A DNA stretch of 64,000 nt from Neospora caninum Liverpool (taxonomy: Eukaryota > Apicomplexa > Conoidasida > Eucoccidiorida > Sarcocystidae). The stretch is taken from positions 2,624,793 to 2,688,792 of the forward strand of contig NC_018392.1 in NCBI RefSeq assembly GCF_000208865.1. The letters are read 5' to 3'. The translations under genes and the position numbers were made by a program. Positions 1-12,902 of this stretch are shown here, one piece after another (position 1 is the stretch's first letter; every line of letters begins with the position of its first letter). Below the pieces are notes generated by a model. That model worked only from the letters and a program-made list of their open reading frames with translations, was not told the origin of the DNA and searched no databases.

Positions 1-3000
1 CCCCGTGCCGGAGGGAGACAGGACACGCGGAGAACTCAGCGAACGGTCGATCGCTGGATGGTCCCTAATCTTCAACGATAAGGGAACTTCACAGTGTGAT
101 GTCTCCAGGAGGATGGACTGTGTGCCTCCGGAGCGAATCCTAGAACGGAAGTTTAGGAAACGCTGGCCGGTCCCTGTGGCGAAACACTAACGCTTTTTTC
201 ACGTTCAGATTCCGTAACACTGTAGATTCCTTTGCCTTCTACAGCCCCCCCTTCCTAGGGGTTCCTCGTTTTTCTGCGTCGTCCTGGACTAGCGCCTCCC
301 TCCTGTTGCTGTGTTTCCTTCCTTGCTCGCGATTTCGGTAGAGCTTGCTGTTTTCTTCTGTGAAAAAACCACTCTGTCTGCCGACCAAAAAAAACACTGA
401 AACAGACACTCACTAAAACCGCGCAATCTGACGTTCCAGTGCTCGCAACGAACCCGTTCTTTTCGGAAACCAAAAGCCTAGTTGGCCACGGGAGCCTGCG
501 CCTCTTCAAATTGAGACCCTGAGTTGCCTCGAATCCACATGCGACTTCCGGTGCCTTACAAAAACCCTACAGTGTCCCGGTTTCTCGTGCCATGGTCTTT
601 TTCGTCCAGACACCCTACGAAGTCACTACGTTTTGTGTGCGTTGGACATTCATGTTCTTCTGCCGGAGAGGCTTACGCGGCAAATCTGTAGCTGAGCTGA
701 GGTTCTTGGCGTAGTTGTGGAGCGTGATAACTACTTTTTTGACTCTTGGACACATACATACGAACTCTGGGGGCCAGTGCTGGCCGACGAACAACAGCGG
801 CGCGGGCGGAAGCCCTCGAGTCGCTCTCTTGTTCTTGGTCCGCAGCCTATGATGCGTCGGACGCAGGTGAAACCGAGGGATTCGTGTAGAACAAGGGATA
901 AGACGATTCCGTTTGTGCAGAAAAGGGTGAACCCGAGCAGAAGTGGAAAACCCACTGAAGCCGGCAGCATGACACACAGGGACAGGGCCATTCGGACGTA
1001 TATAAGCGTACCATCTGAGGATGCGAATCTTCAAACCCAAGGTTGCACTCCCGTCAAGACAAAGTGGGGACAGAAACCTGAGAACACAGAACAAGGAAAA
1101 ACACGTCGCGAACCCCGGGAGTGCACTTGACCCCCTTGCGACTATCACGATGACGGCCGGGCGATCGCCATCGACAGCAATGCGCAAACCTGTCTCTTCC
1201 AAAACCACGCGCTTGGCAAAGGACTTTCCGGAAACTCTTCTGAGACTGAATGGAAGGTCTGCGTGAGTGCGGGTCGGAATCTATCGGGGGAAAAACCTTC
1301 CTGAACCTGTTGGATCGAACAGGACACAGGGTTCACCAGCGGCAAGACACACGCTGAGCCTCCCTCCTCGGTGTTGCGCAAAGACGTTGTTTTTCAGCTG
1401 TTTGAAACGATACGTGTCCGATGGGCTCTTCTTTGTCGGAAGGCCCTTTCCCCTTTCCATCCACCGAACCGTTAGTGGTCTCGCCATCTGTTCCTCTCAT
1501 TTCGTTTCCTCACCTCCTTCGTTTCATGCGTGCCGTCGATTCCGTGCACACAGCGACGGCAATTTCGACACGTTTCTTCGCTCTCCTCTCGAAAAATCAC
1601 CATGCAGCCCGCCGCGACCCTGCGTCTGGGACACTTTTCTGTTTTCTTTTCCGTGCTCGCTTCTGCCACGCGCGTCAGAGAATCTTTCCTCCGTTCTTTC
1701 CGACGCCCTTGCTTCGTCTCTGGCGACCCTCTCCTCGGCATGTGCTCCCTTGAGAGGACCAGCATCACGAACCGATCCGCCCGCCACAAGGCGAATGGGT
1801 TTACTTCATCTTGACGAGACACTGGACTGGAAAGAGGCGTCCAAACGGGCGACGACTTCCTGGATCCTTCGCATTCCCTGGATCTATAATACCCCATCGG
1901 GACGGGGGCGTAAGGATCTAACCACCGCTGTTTTTTGTGTATACAGGGATACGTTTTGTATCGACTCCCATGAAATGTCAATGCGTTTTCTTAGTTTAGT
2001 CAAAGGAACACAGCCGTTTTCGCTATTTGAAAATATGCGTCTACGCGTGCAAGGGGACGTACATCCATATTCGTACACCGCAGCGTGATTTGAATAAAGG
2101 CAGCTCCTTTTACGGCCACACGAATGTACACAACAACTATACCGCTACTTATCTGTGTGCATATCCCTCTACGACCACTCCGCATCTATCCATTTAACTA
2201 TATACACCGCATGTATAAACAGATGCAGATATGTCCATGTCTGCGTGTAAGCCTGCACATGTTGGCGCGAGCTCTGTTTTTTTCCGGGCCGAAAGGGTCT
2301 AGCCGTCGTCCGAGACACCCCAGACGCAGTCCGCTGGGGGGACAAACGACTGGTCTTCGATTCCGTCCTAGGCGCGTTCAGTTCACCGTCGTTTTAACAA
2401 CAGGCGCAATCGAGGTTTGTTCAAGAGAGAGCGCTCACGCCTCCATGCCGCTCCACTCTGTGACGCTCATGCGCTTTTCCCACGTCGCTTTCGCATACGC
2501 GCGTCTCGCTCTTCTTCGTTTCTCGCGGTTCGAGCGCCTTCCTCTTCTCAAAATGCAGAGGGAAGGAAGCTCGACTCGCCGGCTTCCAGAAGAGAAACTG
2601 ACGTTTCCCGCTCGCACAGTTTCAAGGCAGTGCCCAGACCGAGGAAGTGAGCGCCGCTAGCCGCCCGCACATGTTTCTGAGCGCGTCTCTCTCCATTGCT
2701 CTCCGTCGCTGCGAAGCACAAACCACCGAAACAGGTGAAAACGAAGACAGCCTCCCGGATGCACATCGCACACGCACATCGCAACTCTCGTCGCCGCAAA
2801 CACGAGGGGCACGTCCCTGGCCTGCGAATCTCTTTGTGGCGTCGGAAAACGATCCAGTCTCGCCTCGTGGAACGCGCGTGCCGGCCCGCTCGACACGCCC
2901 AGAGGTTTCTCGGCAGGAGAAGCGCTCGCGCCGAAGCGAGAGGTTCTCAGCAGAGCTCGCGTACGTGGCCCTGGCGCCGTTGTCCTTAATCCCCCGAGGC

Positions 3001-4229
3001 AAGAGATGGTGACTTCTTGTTTCGCGGGGGAAATCCAAGATCGGGAACATGGCGACGACGCAGACTGAGGCAACCTCCACGCCGTCCACGACGTGGGGCA
3101 GAGCAGAAACCTGCTTCACGCGAGAAGAAGAAGGGACGCCTCGCAGCGGAAGCGAACACGCGAGACGCGATGGCGCGCAGGCACACTCCCGACGCTTCAG
3201 CGACACTCTGGCGACGCTCGCGAAAACCGCGCAGGAAAGGTAACCGAGGAAAAGAAGCGTTTTCGGAGACCGTTTGAAAGGGGAGAGACTGGCAAGTGGG
3301 AACTGGGGGTGCGCTGCGCTGTGCCGCTGTATGTCTTGGAGGGGCGGTTCGACAACGAAGCAGATGTGTGCCTCGTTTACGTCTCCTCTTCTATCAACTG
3401 GGATATACGCGGGGGTGTTTGCACGTGCATCCGTGAGCAGGTCATTGACGTGCGACCTTCTTCCAGGAGGCTGATGCACGCGGTGTCCTCGGACGCAAAA
3501 GACGTATCGGAACGCTCGTTTCCACTGAAGAGGCGGCGGATGCACCCGGTCGCTCGCATTTTCGTCGCACCGTCTCGCCATTCACAGTTCTGCCCCTCTC
3601 CAACTCTCCTTCTCTCCTTCCTCTGCTCTTCACCGCTTCGCGTCTCTCCCCTTTCGTGCTTTTCTCTGTTCACCCCTCTCCCTCCGGATCGCCGTCTCCC
3701 ACCTGGTGTCGCCTTTCTGTGCCTTCCTTGATTTCGCCGACCCTCAGCGCTTCTCCTTCCCCCCTCTCTCCTTTCTCTCCTTTCTCTCCTGCTCTCGCTC
3801 GTCCTCCTTCCGGCTGTTTCTCACCGCATTCTCTCTTTCTCGCCTGCCTGTCGTTCGCTGTCGCAGTCTGGTGCGCCTGCCTCCCTCCCTGCGGAGAAGG
3901 CGCAGCAGACTGCGCACGCCCCATCGACGCGAGAGCAGAGGAGACACTTCCTCGTCGTCCCCTCCCTCTCGCTGGCTCTTCCCCCCCGACCCGGCAACCA
4001 CAGACGACGCGGCCTCTTTTGTGCTCGCTGAGGACACTTGGATGCCTGTCCTGGATGAAAGAGAGGTGAGCGCAGCAAGCTGCACTGGGGCTCGGACGGT
4101 AGGCAAAAAAACGAAGAAAACCGCGACTGAAACGTGCCTGGCAGGCTTGTTGCCTCCAGTGATGTTTTGCAGAGAGCCTCGTGCGCTGGGATCGAGGCTA
4201 CCCGACCCCGCAGGCGTGCACGACAAAAA
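1..4229. other. Upstream region with no supported gene
   Basis: Short open frames occur on both strands, but none shows a recognisable domain, convincing splice borders or non-random composition. Most begin at GTG, TTG or CTG. From about 3560 to 4040 the plus strand becomes strongly pyrimidine-rich, which suits a promoter or 5' UTR of the gene that follows. A possible mini-exon at 4055-4065 (ATG AAA GAG AG, then a GTGAGC donor) would splice in phase to 4145. It offers an alternative start for that gene. Confidence 0.5.
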
Positions 4230-7200
4230 ATGCGGCGGAAAAACTGGAGTTTCGCGCGTGTTTTCCCGACGGCAGCGCGGCTATGCCCCGCGTCGCCGAT
4301 GCCCACGCAGTCCCCCTTGCAACCTCTTCCGGTTTGTTCCTCTGCGTCTCTACGTTCTCGGCACGACCTGCAGGACGGTTTCGCGGGAGACGGAGAGCCG
4401 GGACGCGAGGCGAGGCGCGTCTCGGGCACTGCTCGAGAGCGAGGACCGAAGAGAGAAGAGTCGGCGGGGGAAAAGGACGTGCAGCACGAGGCGAGAGAGG
4501 GGACGGAGAGGGACAGAAAACCTTTCTTCCCAGAGACTTCCAGCAGCTGTGAGACTTCCCTTTGGCTTGGCGAAGAGCCACCGCCAGCGTTTCCTCCCCG
4601 CCACGCGCTCGCTGTGTCAGCCCGTGACTGTCTTCCGAACGCACCCTGCATGTCTCCACCTCCAACCTACAGAGCACATTTCCAGAGAGATAACCAGGTT
4701 GCTCGCTCTGTTGACGCTGCCGCTCCGCGAGACTGGAGAGCAGACATAGGCTGTCCGGCAAGCCCCGCGGCCGGCTTTCGGCTGCTACTCAATGGCGACA
4801 CGTGTCTCCTCTCTTTTCAGCGCTCTGAGGCGTCTGTGGGGGCGCCCGAAGAAATGGAGCTGTGGGGTTGCGCCGACTCTGGAGAGACGGACGCGCGGCG
4901 CGAGGACGCGCCGACAAAGAGCGACGAGGAAGCGAAGCAGCCGCAACACCAGCTGTCCCCTCGCACCGTCGCCCAAGAAGGGAACGCTACGCGGGCGGCG
5001 TTGCAACATTCCCTCGACAGACAGAGAGAAGGCCTCAAGGCTCTGATGCATCACCAGCGCGTGCTGCATCGGGCCCTGTGGGTTTCAGGCCTGTCTCTGG
5101 GGCCTCCGAGCGTGGCTCCGACCTCGCCCGAAGAAACAGGGACTGGAGCCCCAGACCTGGAGACGGCGCGGGACGCTCTCGCCTCTCAGGCGACCAGCTG
5201 TTCGAGGTCGGCTCAGCAGCCCAGCGCAAGCCGCTCTTCCGTGTCTCCTCCGTCTCCTCGGTTCTCGTCGGGCGCCTCTCACCGCGTTTCCTGTGGGTCC
5301 TTCCCTTCTTCCGGGCCGATGCATGCGCCCTCTCTGCATGCGCCTTCTCTGCATGCACCTTCTTTGCATGCGCCACGCCTGGCCGCGGGCGCCTTTTCAC
5401 CACCCACTGGGAGAGAGCCGGTCGAAGAGGCCAGGGCCAGGGGCGAGGACCAGGCCCCGGCGAGCACGGACAGGCCTGCGCAGGTCGCGAACGTCGAGAT
5501 GCGGAGGCAACAAGACTTGCTGGCGGCGCTCCTGACCCAGCAAACGCACCTCCAGGAGCAACTCGCGCATCTCCTGCATCCACAGCCGGCGCCCTTTCCC
5601 GGGACCTGGAACCCTGCGGATCAGCTCTTCCTCAGGCCGAGGCTCGAGTCGAGTTCGCTTCCTGTCTTTGCCAGTCCGGCTTTTCTCCCTCGCTCCACCG
5701 AGAGGTTTCCACCCTGCTGCCCCTGGCCGCCTGAGGCCACGTGCGCGCCGCCCTGGCCTTCCCCGACTGCCTTTTTTCCCTCTCTCGCTGCCTCCTCCTG
5801 TCCTCCGGCCCCGCCGTCTTCGCCAACCCACCTGTTCCCTCACGAGGCCTTCGTACCTCGCTCTTCTCTCTCGCCGCTCGCCCCGTCGCCGCTCGCCCCG
5901 TCGCCATGGTCCTACACGCCGTACCCGGCCTGTGCGGCTCTCGGGGCTGCTGCCGGCGGACCGACGAGTCCGTCGCGTTCCTCGCCGGAGCAACCTGGAG
6001 ACAGCCTCGCCACGGACGAAGACCGAGCAGAAGCGACTTCCAGCTCCGGATCGCTTGCTCTGCCGTCGCTCGCGGAGTCGGCGCAGGAAGAAGCCCCCGA
6101 AAACGCCCACGAGAAAAGGGGACAGATGCTTGCCTGCGGAGACAGGCGAGACCGACTGGAGCTTCGCGGCGCGTCTCTGCGATCTTCAGATGTTCTCCAC
6201 GCCCTTTTCGAGGAGCGCGTCGCGCCCCCAGATGCGCACGCGGGCGTAGATCACATGCGCCCTCCGCCCGAGGCGACGCTTTGCTCGCCTCACGCCTCGA
6301 GAAGCCGGCATGGGACAGCTGTAAATACAGCTGTGCTCAGAAGCGCGGCGCTCTCTCGCAGCGGTCCTGCGGCCTCGGGAATCGCCGACAAGGCTCCCGA
6401 GGCGGCCGAAAGCGGCGACGCGACGCGCCGGATGCCCCTCGCCCCGCGCGCTGCAGCCGCAGGGACGGAGCGTCTGGACGCAAAGGAGAACGCAACGGGA
6501 GCGCGTTGCGAACTGGGCGACGGCGCGGCAGATCCCCAGTTCGGCGCGCCCTCTGGAGAGACGAAAAATCTGCCTAGGGCGGGAGACGCGCGGGAGAAAG
6601 TCCGAGACGACGGGTTCTCAACTGCCTTTCTCTTGAGTCAGCAGAAACTGCTTCAGCTCCAGATTCTGTATCTCCAGAGGCAGATGGAGGAGTATGAACG
6701 TCCGGGCGGTCGAGGGCATCGCGGCGCACCCGTCTCTCGGGACAGACCGGGCAGTAGCTCGGGGTCTCCTCCGTCTCCACACCCAGAAAAGGCGCCTGCT
6801 GCTTCGCCTGCCGCTCCGCCTGCTGCTTCGCCTGCCGCTCCGCCTGCTGCTTCGCCTGCCGCTCCGCCTGCTGCTTCGCCTGCCGCTCCGCCTGCTGCTT
6901 CGCCTGCCGCTCCGCCTGCTGCTTCGCCTGCCGCTCCGCCGGCTGCTCCGCCGCTTGAAAGCGTCGCGCCTGAACCACTTGAGCGGACTTGTCGCGAAGG
7001 AGGCGCGCGCCTTCCGGGGGCCTCCGCCCCTCCAGAGAGAGACACCGAGACGGGACCTGCCTGCATGCGCGCTGGGACCCGACTCTTCCCGCAGCAGCGT
7101 CCAGTCATTGTCAGCTTTGAGGGGTGTTCGGCCGTCTGCTCCCCGTCCGCCTTTTCGAGTCCCCTTCCGGCTTCAGCTTTTCACACTCCGCCCGAAGGCG

Positions 7201-10200
7201 CGGCGCGCCTGCCTGCGGAGGGGCATTTTCAGCCTGCACGGCGCGTCGTGAACCACGAGGACCAGATCGTTCCCAGCTTGCTGAAGAAGCTGCGTGAGCA
7301 ACGCGACGACCCTTCCTCGCTGCGCAGTTCTTTCCCTCCTGCAACTCCTGCTCGCCTCGCCGGCAGCTGTTGGTGGGACGCGCGGCGACCGCAGAAACTC
7401 GGCAAGAAACAGAGGCCGACCGAAACAGACACCCCACAAAACAGCTGCGCCGACTGTCCGTTCTCCTCGGCTTTGTCTTGTCCTTCCCCGCCCTGTTCGG
7501 CTTCTTCTGACCAGACCGATGGCCAGAGGAAGCGACAGACGAATTTTCTGCGGAGTCGGCGAGAGCGGCGAGTGGACCAGAAAGAAATTGCTGCGTTGGG
7601 AAGCCCCGACATCTCCAAAGTCGAGAGCCGCGTCAAGGCCTTTTGGAGCGGCGGCGCGGTGGACGACGCGAGCTTGCAGATCCCCGCGGGACGCAACAGA
7701 ACTAAGACGGGAACGCGTGAAGACCGACTCGCCAGTCTGCAGGCTCTCAGCGGCAGAGGGTAAGCATCCCCCCTCGCTCGTTCGTCGTCTCGCTCTCCTG
7801 TGTTGCGTTTCGAACACACGCGCTTGTACCCGTCGGCGCGCTGTCCGCGTTTCGTTCTCTTTGCCGTCCTTTCTCATCTTCTTTTCTCCGTTTTTAAACG
7901 TCACGCTTCTTCGCCGCGTCTTAGATCCAGCAGCGGGGGGCTGAGTCGTCTGGCGCGTCAAAACCCTCGAGCCAGCTTGACTTCCTAGATCCCAGAAGCA
8001 TTTCATACGCCCCACGAGGTGCGTTTCCACTGTCTCTCCATGGTGTGTGCATGCATGCCTCGCCGGCTTTCTCCTCCTCTGCTCTGCGTCGCCTTCAGGA
8101 CCGCCCAACAGCCAGACGGCGCTGAGCAACTCGCAGGCCGCCGCTCTCGCCTTAGACAACGGGTCGTCGTTTCCCTTCCCGCGCCTTCCCCGCCTCGCTC
8201 ATCCTCCGCTTCTTCTGCATGCCCAGCCCCGTTTTCGCTTCCGCACTGCTCATTGGCTGAGGGAAACGCCGAGGGACAGCATGCTCAAGAAGTTGGAGAA
8301 GACGGGAGCGACATGCATGAGGAAAAGTCGAGGTCTCACTCCACGGGTGCACATACAGCAGGTAACGGATTGCTTGACACTGCCGAGGAAAGATAAGGAT
8401 TCACAATCTCTTACCGCAAGTGTTTTTCGGTATTCGCGATCGAGCCCTTTCATACACCGCAAATTGTGAGAGAGAAAACGAAGGTCGAAACGCTGTGCGT
8501 ACGTCCATGCATGGGTATTCCCACGTGTATGTACATGCAGATGTTGCCGCGTCTGCGGTATATGCATGCCCATTATTTTGTGTGCATATCTAATCATGTG
8601 CACGCTGGCGAGGGAACAGCTTCGAGCGAATGTGACAGGTGTTCGCGAGGTCCAATGACTCGTTCGTTTCCACGTTTGTCTTTCTTTCTCTTGTCTTATC
8701 GCCCGTTTTCTCCGTCTCCTTCCGTCTCCCGACCGCTCCAACTGCCTCACCGGCCTCCTTTTCATCCCTCGCATGCTTGTTCTCGTTTTCTGCAGGGGTA
8801 CAAGGCCACGATGGCGAGACGCCCAGCGACGCATGCAGGCCGACGGAACCACGCACTGAGGGGAGAAAGAGCGGGGACACGGGCGACGGAGACGTTGGCG
8901 AAAGCGTCTCGTCTCCAGAGAAAAGACACGGGGAGAAACATCACGAAACGGATGGCGCCGTGTCTCCACGTTTGAACTGGAGCAAAGAAACTGCCGAGCT
9001 TCTCCGGGAGTTTTCGGAACAGCAGCACGCAATCGCAGAAGCGAAGAAGGAAAGAAGATGTGAGTTTGTTCTCCACTCTTCGATCCAATCGAGTTGATGG
9101 CCTCGTTCCTTCTCTGTTTCCTTTCTCCTCTTGCATCCTGTTATCCCTTGGCATCTTCCCGCTTCGTTTACCCCTTTGATTTGGGCCAGTGCTGTGTTTT
9201 CAAGTTTCCTTTCTCTGTTTGGTTTTTCTTCCTTCTGCACGACCGTCCTCTGGTCTTCGAGCGCGCGAGGAAGACGCCTCAGCGAAAGAAACCCACGACA
9301 CAAGTCGACACAATATATATATATATATATATATGTCTCTAGAGAAGGCTGGTCCTTATCGATGTGTCCGTGGGTGCCTATGTGCGAGACACGAGTCCAT
9401 GGCCTCGCTGTCCTCTCCTGCCTTGATAGGCAGAGTCGCATGCAACAGAAACGCACTCCCTCCTCTACCCGTCACACACTTCTCCCGGTTCCTGTTTACC
9501 GAATACGGAAAGGCGAGGGGTGAAATTAGCCCTCTCTGTACGACCGATATATATATGTATATATATGTTTATATATCCATGTGTAGTGACGTGTCTGCAT
9601 GCACAGACGCAGGCCTATCCGTGAGGCGTTTTTTAGGTATTTGCCGCATCCGCCAGTTTGGTCTTCCACAGGGCGATGTCTGGCGGTCGCTTTGGGATTC
9701 AGGCGCGTCTGTTCGAACCAAAGGAGGGAGTCGCGTCCCGTTCATCTCCGAGACATCTCCATTTTTCCAGGAGCAAGTTTCCAGACTCAACTCCAGTGCG
9801 GCCGACTCGCTCTACGTGGTACGTCGGGGAAGCCTTGGCCAGAACACAGACCGAGAAAAAGAGAAGGAACAAGAGGACAGCGAGGAAAAGAGAAGGAACA
9901 AGGGGACAGCCAGGAAAAGTGGAAGGCACTGTCTTCGCCTGCGCATGAAGGCCCGTTTTCGCTCTGCTCGCTTTGAGGCTTATCGTTGAAAAGGGGCTGT
10001 CTTAGCGCATTGCTTTTATCTTGGTGGCTCTTCCTTCTTTTTCTCTCCTCTCTTTCTGTCATCTTCTCTCGTGTGCAAACGTCTGCTGCATTCTCCGCCT
10101 GAGAGACACTCTCGGGTTTCCCGTTTTCCCTTTGCTTCACCTGTGTCCGATTTGTGGTGGTCCTTTTTGCGTCTTCTCTTCTCAGGCTACTATGCACACG

Positions 10201-10239
10201 CTCTTGCAGCGCTACGAGGAGCTAACGGATGTGGCATAG
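4230..10239 (+). CDS. Large low-complexity protein of unknown function, six exons
   Basis: I do not recognise this protein. The exon model keeps phase throughout: 4230-7759, 8099-8361, 8796-9059, 9637-9818 and 10186-10239, with stop TAG at 10237; an optional 5' mini-exon lies at 4055-4065. The ATG at 4230 is preceded by a run of A, as is common at coccidian starts, but the frame is open further upstream. The product of about 1,430 residues is rich in Pro, Ala, Ser, Arg and Glu. It has an HAPSL repeat (about 5320-5374), a PAASPAAP repeat (about 6793-6951) and short helical stretches such as LLQLQILYLQRQMEEYE and the C-terminal LLQRYEELTDVA. These suggest coiled-coil contacts. No catalytic motif, signal peptide or membrane segment is evident. 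The 9637 acceptor is the least certain border; the last two exons join cleanly in phase 0. Confidence 0.6.
5320..5374. repeat. 15-bp coding repeat, about four copies
   Basis: Four near-identical 15-bp units containing GCATGC encode a repeated HAPSL pentapeptide inside the large low-complexity protein. The unit is a multiple of three, so copy-number change would keep the frame. It also places several TGCATGC hexamer cores within 60 bp. Confidence 0.85.
6793..6951. repeat. 24-bp coding minisatellite, about 6.6 copies
   Basis: The 24-bp unit (GCCTGCTGCTTCGCCTGCCG plus CTCC) repeats almost without variation and encodes PAASPAAP on the plus strand. Near identity of the copies suggests recent expansion or homogenisation. 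The array is open in other frames and on the opposite strand as well, which creates artefactual Gln/Lys- and Gly/Ala-rich frames. Confidence 0.9.
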
Positions 10240-10749
10240 ACGCTGTCAGTGAAGACAGCGAATCCTCGAGGTTCCCGCGTTCGTCCTTTTCCCCCCTTCG
10301 CGTGCGTTTGCATTCGCATCTTCCCCGCATGTCGTGCACTCGCCAGCTGCATGCATCTCGTCCATTTGCGGGCGCGCGCGCTGGAAACACGATCAGGCTC
10401 TTTTCGATGGACATGGAGAGAGATAGAGAGATGCCGTGAAAATCGGAGGAAGATGTCCATGGACACAGAGAGGAGGATGTTTGAAAGATCCGGGAAGGCA
10501 CACCTTTGCGGGCGCATGCAGATCCCCTCTTTTCCCGACAGGCGTGATCGATGCATGCGCTCACACACAGGCGGCTACGGCGACCTCAGCACACTGAGAA
10601 TTGGTACGTGCGAAAAAGGCGCACATCTCCCAGTAATCCCCCAGTGCATTTCTGCACGGTGGGAAGAACACATACAAGGATGCATGTGCAAAACGACCGG
10701 AGACAGAAAATCGGTACAGCCATAGAGTCCTGTACATATATACACATGC

Positions 10750-10792
<43 letters not shown>

Positions 10793-12493
10793 TGCGTGGG
10801 CATACGTGCACTGTATGTCTAAATGAAGGTGAGCGTGTCCGTACGCCTCCGTTCCGTGTACACATGCATATATATATATATATATATATGTATATATGTA
10901 GACATAAGTATTTTTGTATGTGTCTATGCATTTGCATGCATGTCCCTTGCATTAGTTTGCACGACGGGCGTCCTGTGTCTTCTGAACTTTACATCCGGAA
11001 ACCTGTATTTGTCGAGCTCTTATTTGCATGCCTTTGGCTCTTGATTCCGAGAGATGAAGACCGAAAACCCCCTTGAAACACCCAATTCCGACCACCCGTG
11101 TACACCAGTAAAGGCATACTTTTACTGCAAATCGCTACGTATATGTTTATAGCTATATGTTGATACAGAGGCTCATGTTCGGGCAGAGCTGCGTGTAGAA
11201 GAGGTGCGTTCCCGCTCCGCCTTCTTCACTTGGAGGATCGCAGTGGCCTACATATCAACGTTTTTGGAAAGTTTCCATTCGACACAAAGCAATCCTGCGG
11301 CGAGTCAGGGTTTCCAACATTTGGAAAAAACGCCTCGAGGGTGTGCCGCCGCCGCCCCCAAATCGACGTTCATGGCGCTGACTTCGGACAGAAAAAATAT
11401 TTGTATAACTGTACGTCTGCAGCTACGCATAGAGGCACGCAACCACAACTGTACATGTATATGTATAGAGTATATAGAAAGAGAGAGACTTGTTCACACA
11501 GATACGTATATGGGCATACATGTATTCAGATATTTTTCATTCTCTGCTCCATTTGCTTGTTGTCTCTTCATTCTCTTTCAAAAACAGTTGCAATCACATA
11601 TTCACATATATACCACGTACACAGACTCACATACTTATATATATATATATACATATATATATGTTGGCCTGTTTCTGTTGCTGCTTTTGAAAGCTTGATC
11701 AGTCAGCGTAGAGAGATGCCGAGCCTCCGTTTCACTTTGTTTTCACAAGGACGCATGTTGGACAGCTCTTTAGCAGCGATCCTCCAAAGAAGGCGCTTGC
11801 ACGAGATTGAAGTCGACAAGTCTACAGAGTCGGAAAATTCAGACTCTCTACACGCACTCTCGGATTACCTGTTAGGCGAAACCACGCACACACACAAACC
11901 TCAAGAGGAAACAGCCGGAAAACAGAGAGCGGTTTCTCTCGACCTGAAGAGAATGCTGTCGATGCATGCATTCTCAGCGAAGCAAAACACTCCACTTCCA
12001 TTCTATATCCACATTTGTATATGGAGGTATTGAATAGCTATACAGGAATGCAAGTATAAAAAAAAGTAAAAACGTGTGCATTAGAACGAAACTGTGATCA
12101 TTTTGTCTGCATACATGTGCATACTTACGACAACGTGTGTGAAGGCGAAAACACATTGATCGATAAAATTAGAGGAGAGGAAGACTCTCCGTCGGGATAT
12201 TGCCAGGTCGTGCCCACTTTTCATTTCATGTGACAGGCGAGAGACACGCGTGTTCCCTGTCTCCTCTGCCTTCGTCCAATCCCTCTTTTTTCTGAGAGTG
12301 CGGCCTTCACTCTCACAGACGGGCTTCTGAGTTTTCTCGGACTCTCCTTTCCGACTTTTTCGCCCTTTCTAAAAACAAGCCGGCTTTGCCTTCTTCCTAC
12401 TTGTCTCCAGTCGGCTCTTCGTCGGTACATCTCCTGCTTTCTTCCCCCACGTCTCTCTCTTCCTCTCTTTCTCCCTTTCTGGTTCTTCTCTGT
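10240..12493. other. Intergenic region rich in TA microsatellites
   Basis: This lies between the convergent ends of the plus-strand gene ending at 10239 and the minus-strand gene ending at 12494. It contains (TA)n tracts at about 10754-10789, 10869-10889 and 11636-11662 and scattered TGCATGC elements. Open frames here are short, run through the TA tracts as Tyr-Ile repeats and show no domain. I see no gene. Confidence 0.6.
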
Positions 12494-12902
12494 TTAGGCC
12501 GCCCTCCTGTGTGGGACGTGGAGGGTCGGCAGCTGATCCTTGAGGCTCTGGATGTCGCGTTGCAGCTGCGCAATGGCGTTGTCTTTCTCTTCGAGCATCA
12601 CATCTCTGCGCTTCAGTTCCTCTTTAGCTGTTTTGTACAGACTCGACATGTTGGCCAGCAAGACGGAATTCAGCGCACTCAGTCGCTCGTTGTGGACCCG
12701 CAAGGCCTGCGTCTCTGCGCTGCAAGCACACCCGCATGCGGCATCAGAGCCAGGCGTTTCCCGTTCTTTCTCACAACCTTCGTCGTCGGAGAGAAGCGTC
12801 TGTTTCCCCCCCTCCCGCTCGCCGCCTTCAGCTTCCATCGAGACTGTGCATGCAGAAACCGGTGCCTCGCCCTCCAGAAACACAGACACAGAGACGAACG
12901 AA
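12494..12902 (-). CDS. Small coiled-coil protein, terminal exon
   Basis: The minus-strand exon starts after a good acceptor (TTTTGTCTCCAG) at 12902 and ends with TAA at 12494. It encodes about 135 residues: a Ser/Glu-rich, Cys-containing N-terminal part, then a coherent amphipathic helix (ALNSVLLANMSSLYKTAKEE, then KEKDNAIAQLQRDIQSLKDQ-like heptads) and a basic end, PHRRAA. There is no ATG near its start, so an upstream exon is needed and must end in phase 2. The only candidate I found runs 13977 (ATG) to 13817, ending before GTTAGA in phase 2; its charged product (SSREAKAKREADLLLKK) also looks helical. Function is unknown. The heptad region looks like a real protein segment; the first exon is a guess. 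Confidence 0.5.

Noticed and set aside
1267..2088. A 273-codon plus-strand frame
   Set aside because: No domain, non-random helix pattern or splice partners were seen, and overlapping frames of similar length exist on both strands.
6574..7108. Minus-strand Gln/Lys-rich and Gly/Ala-rich repeat frames
   Set aside because: They are antisense readings of the PAASPAAP-encoding minisatellite in the plus-strand gene.
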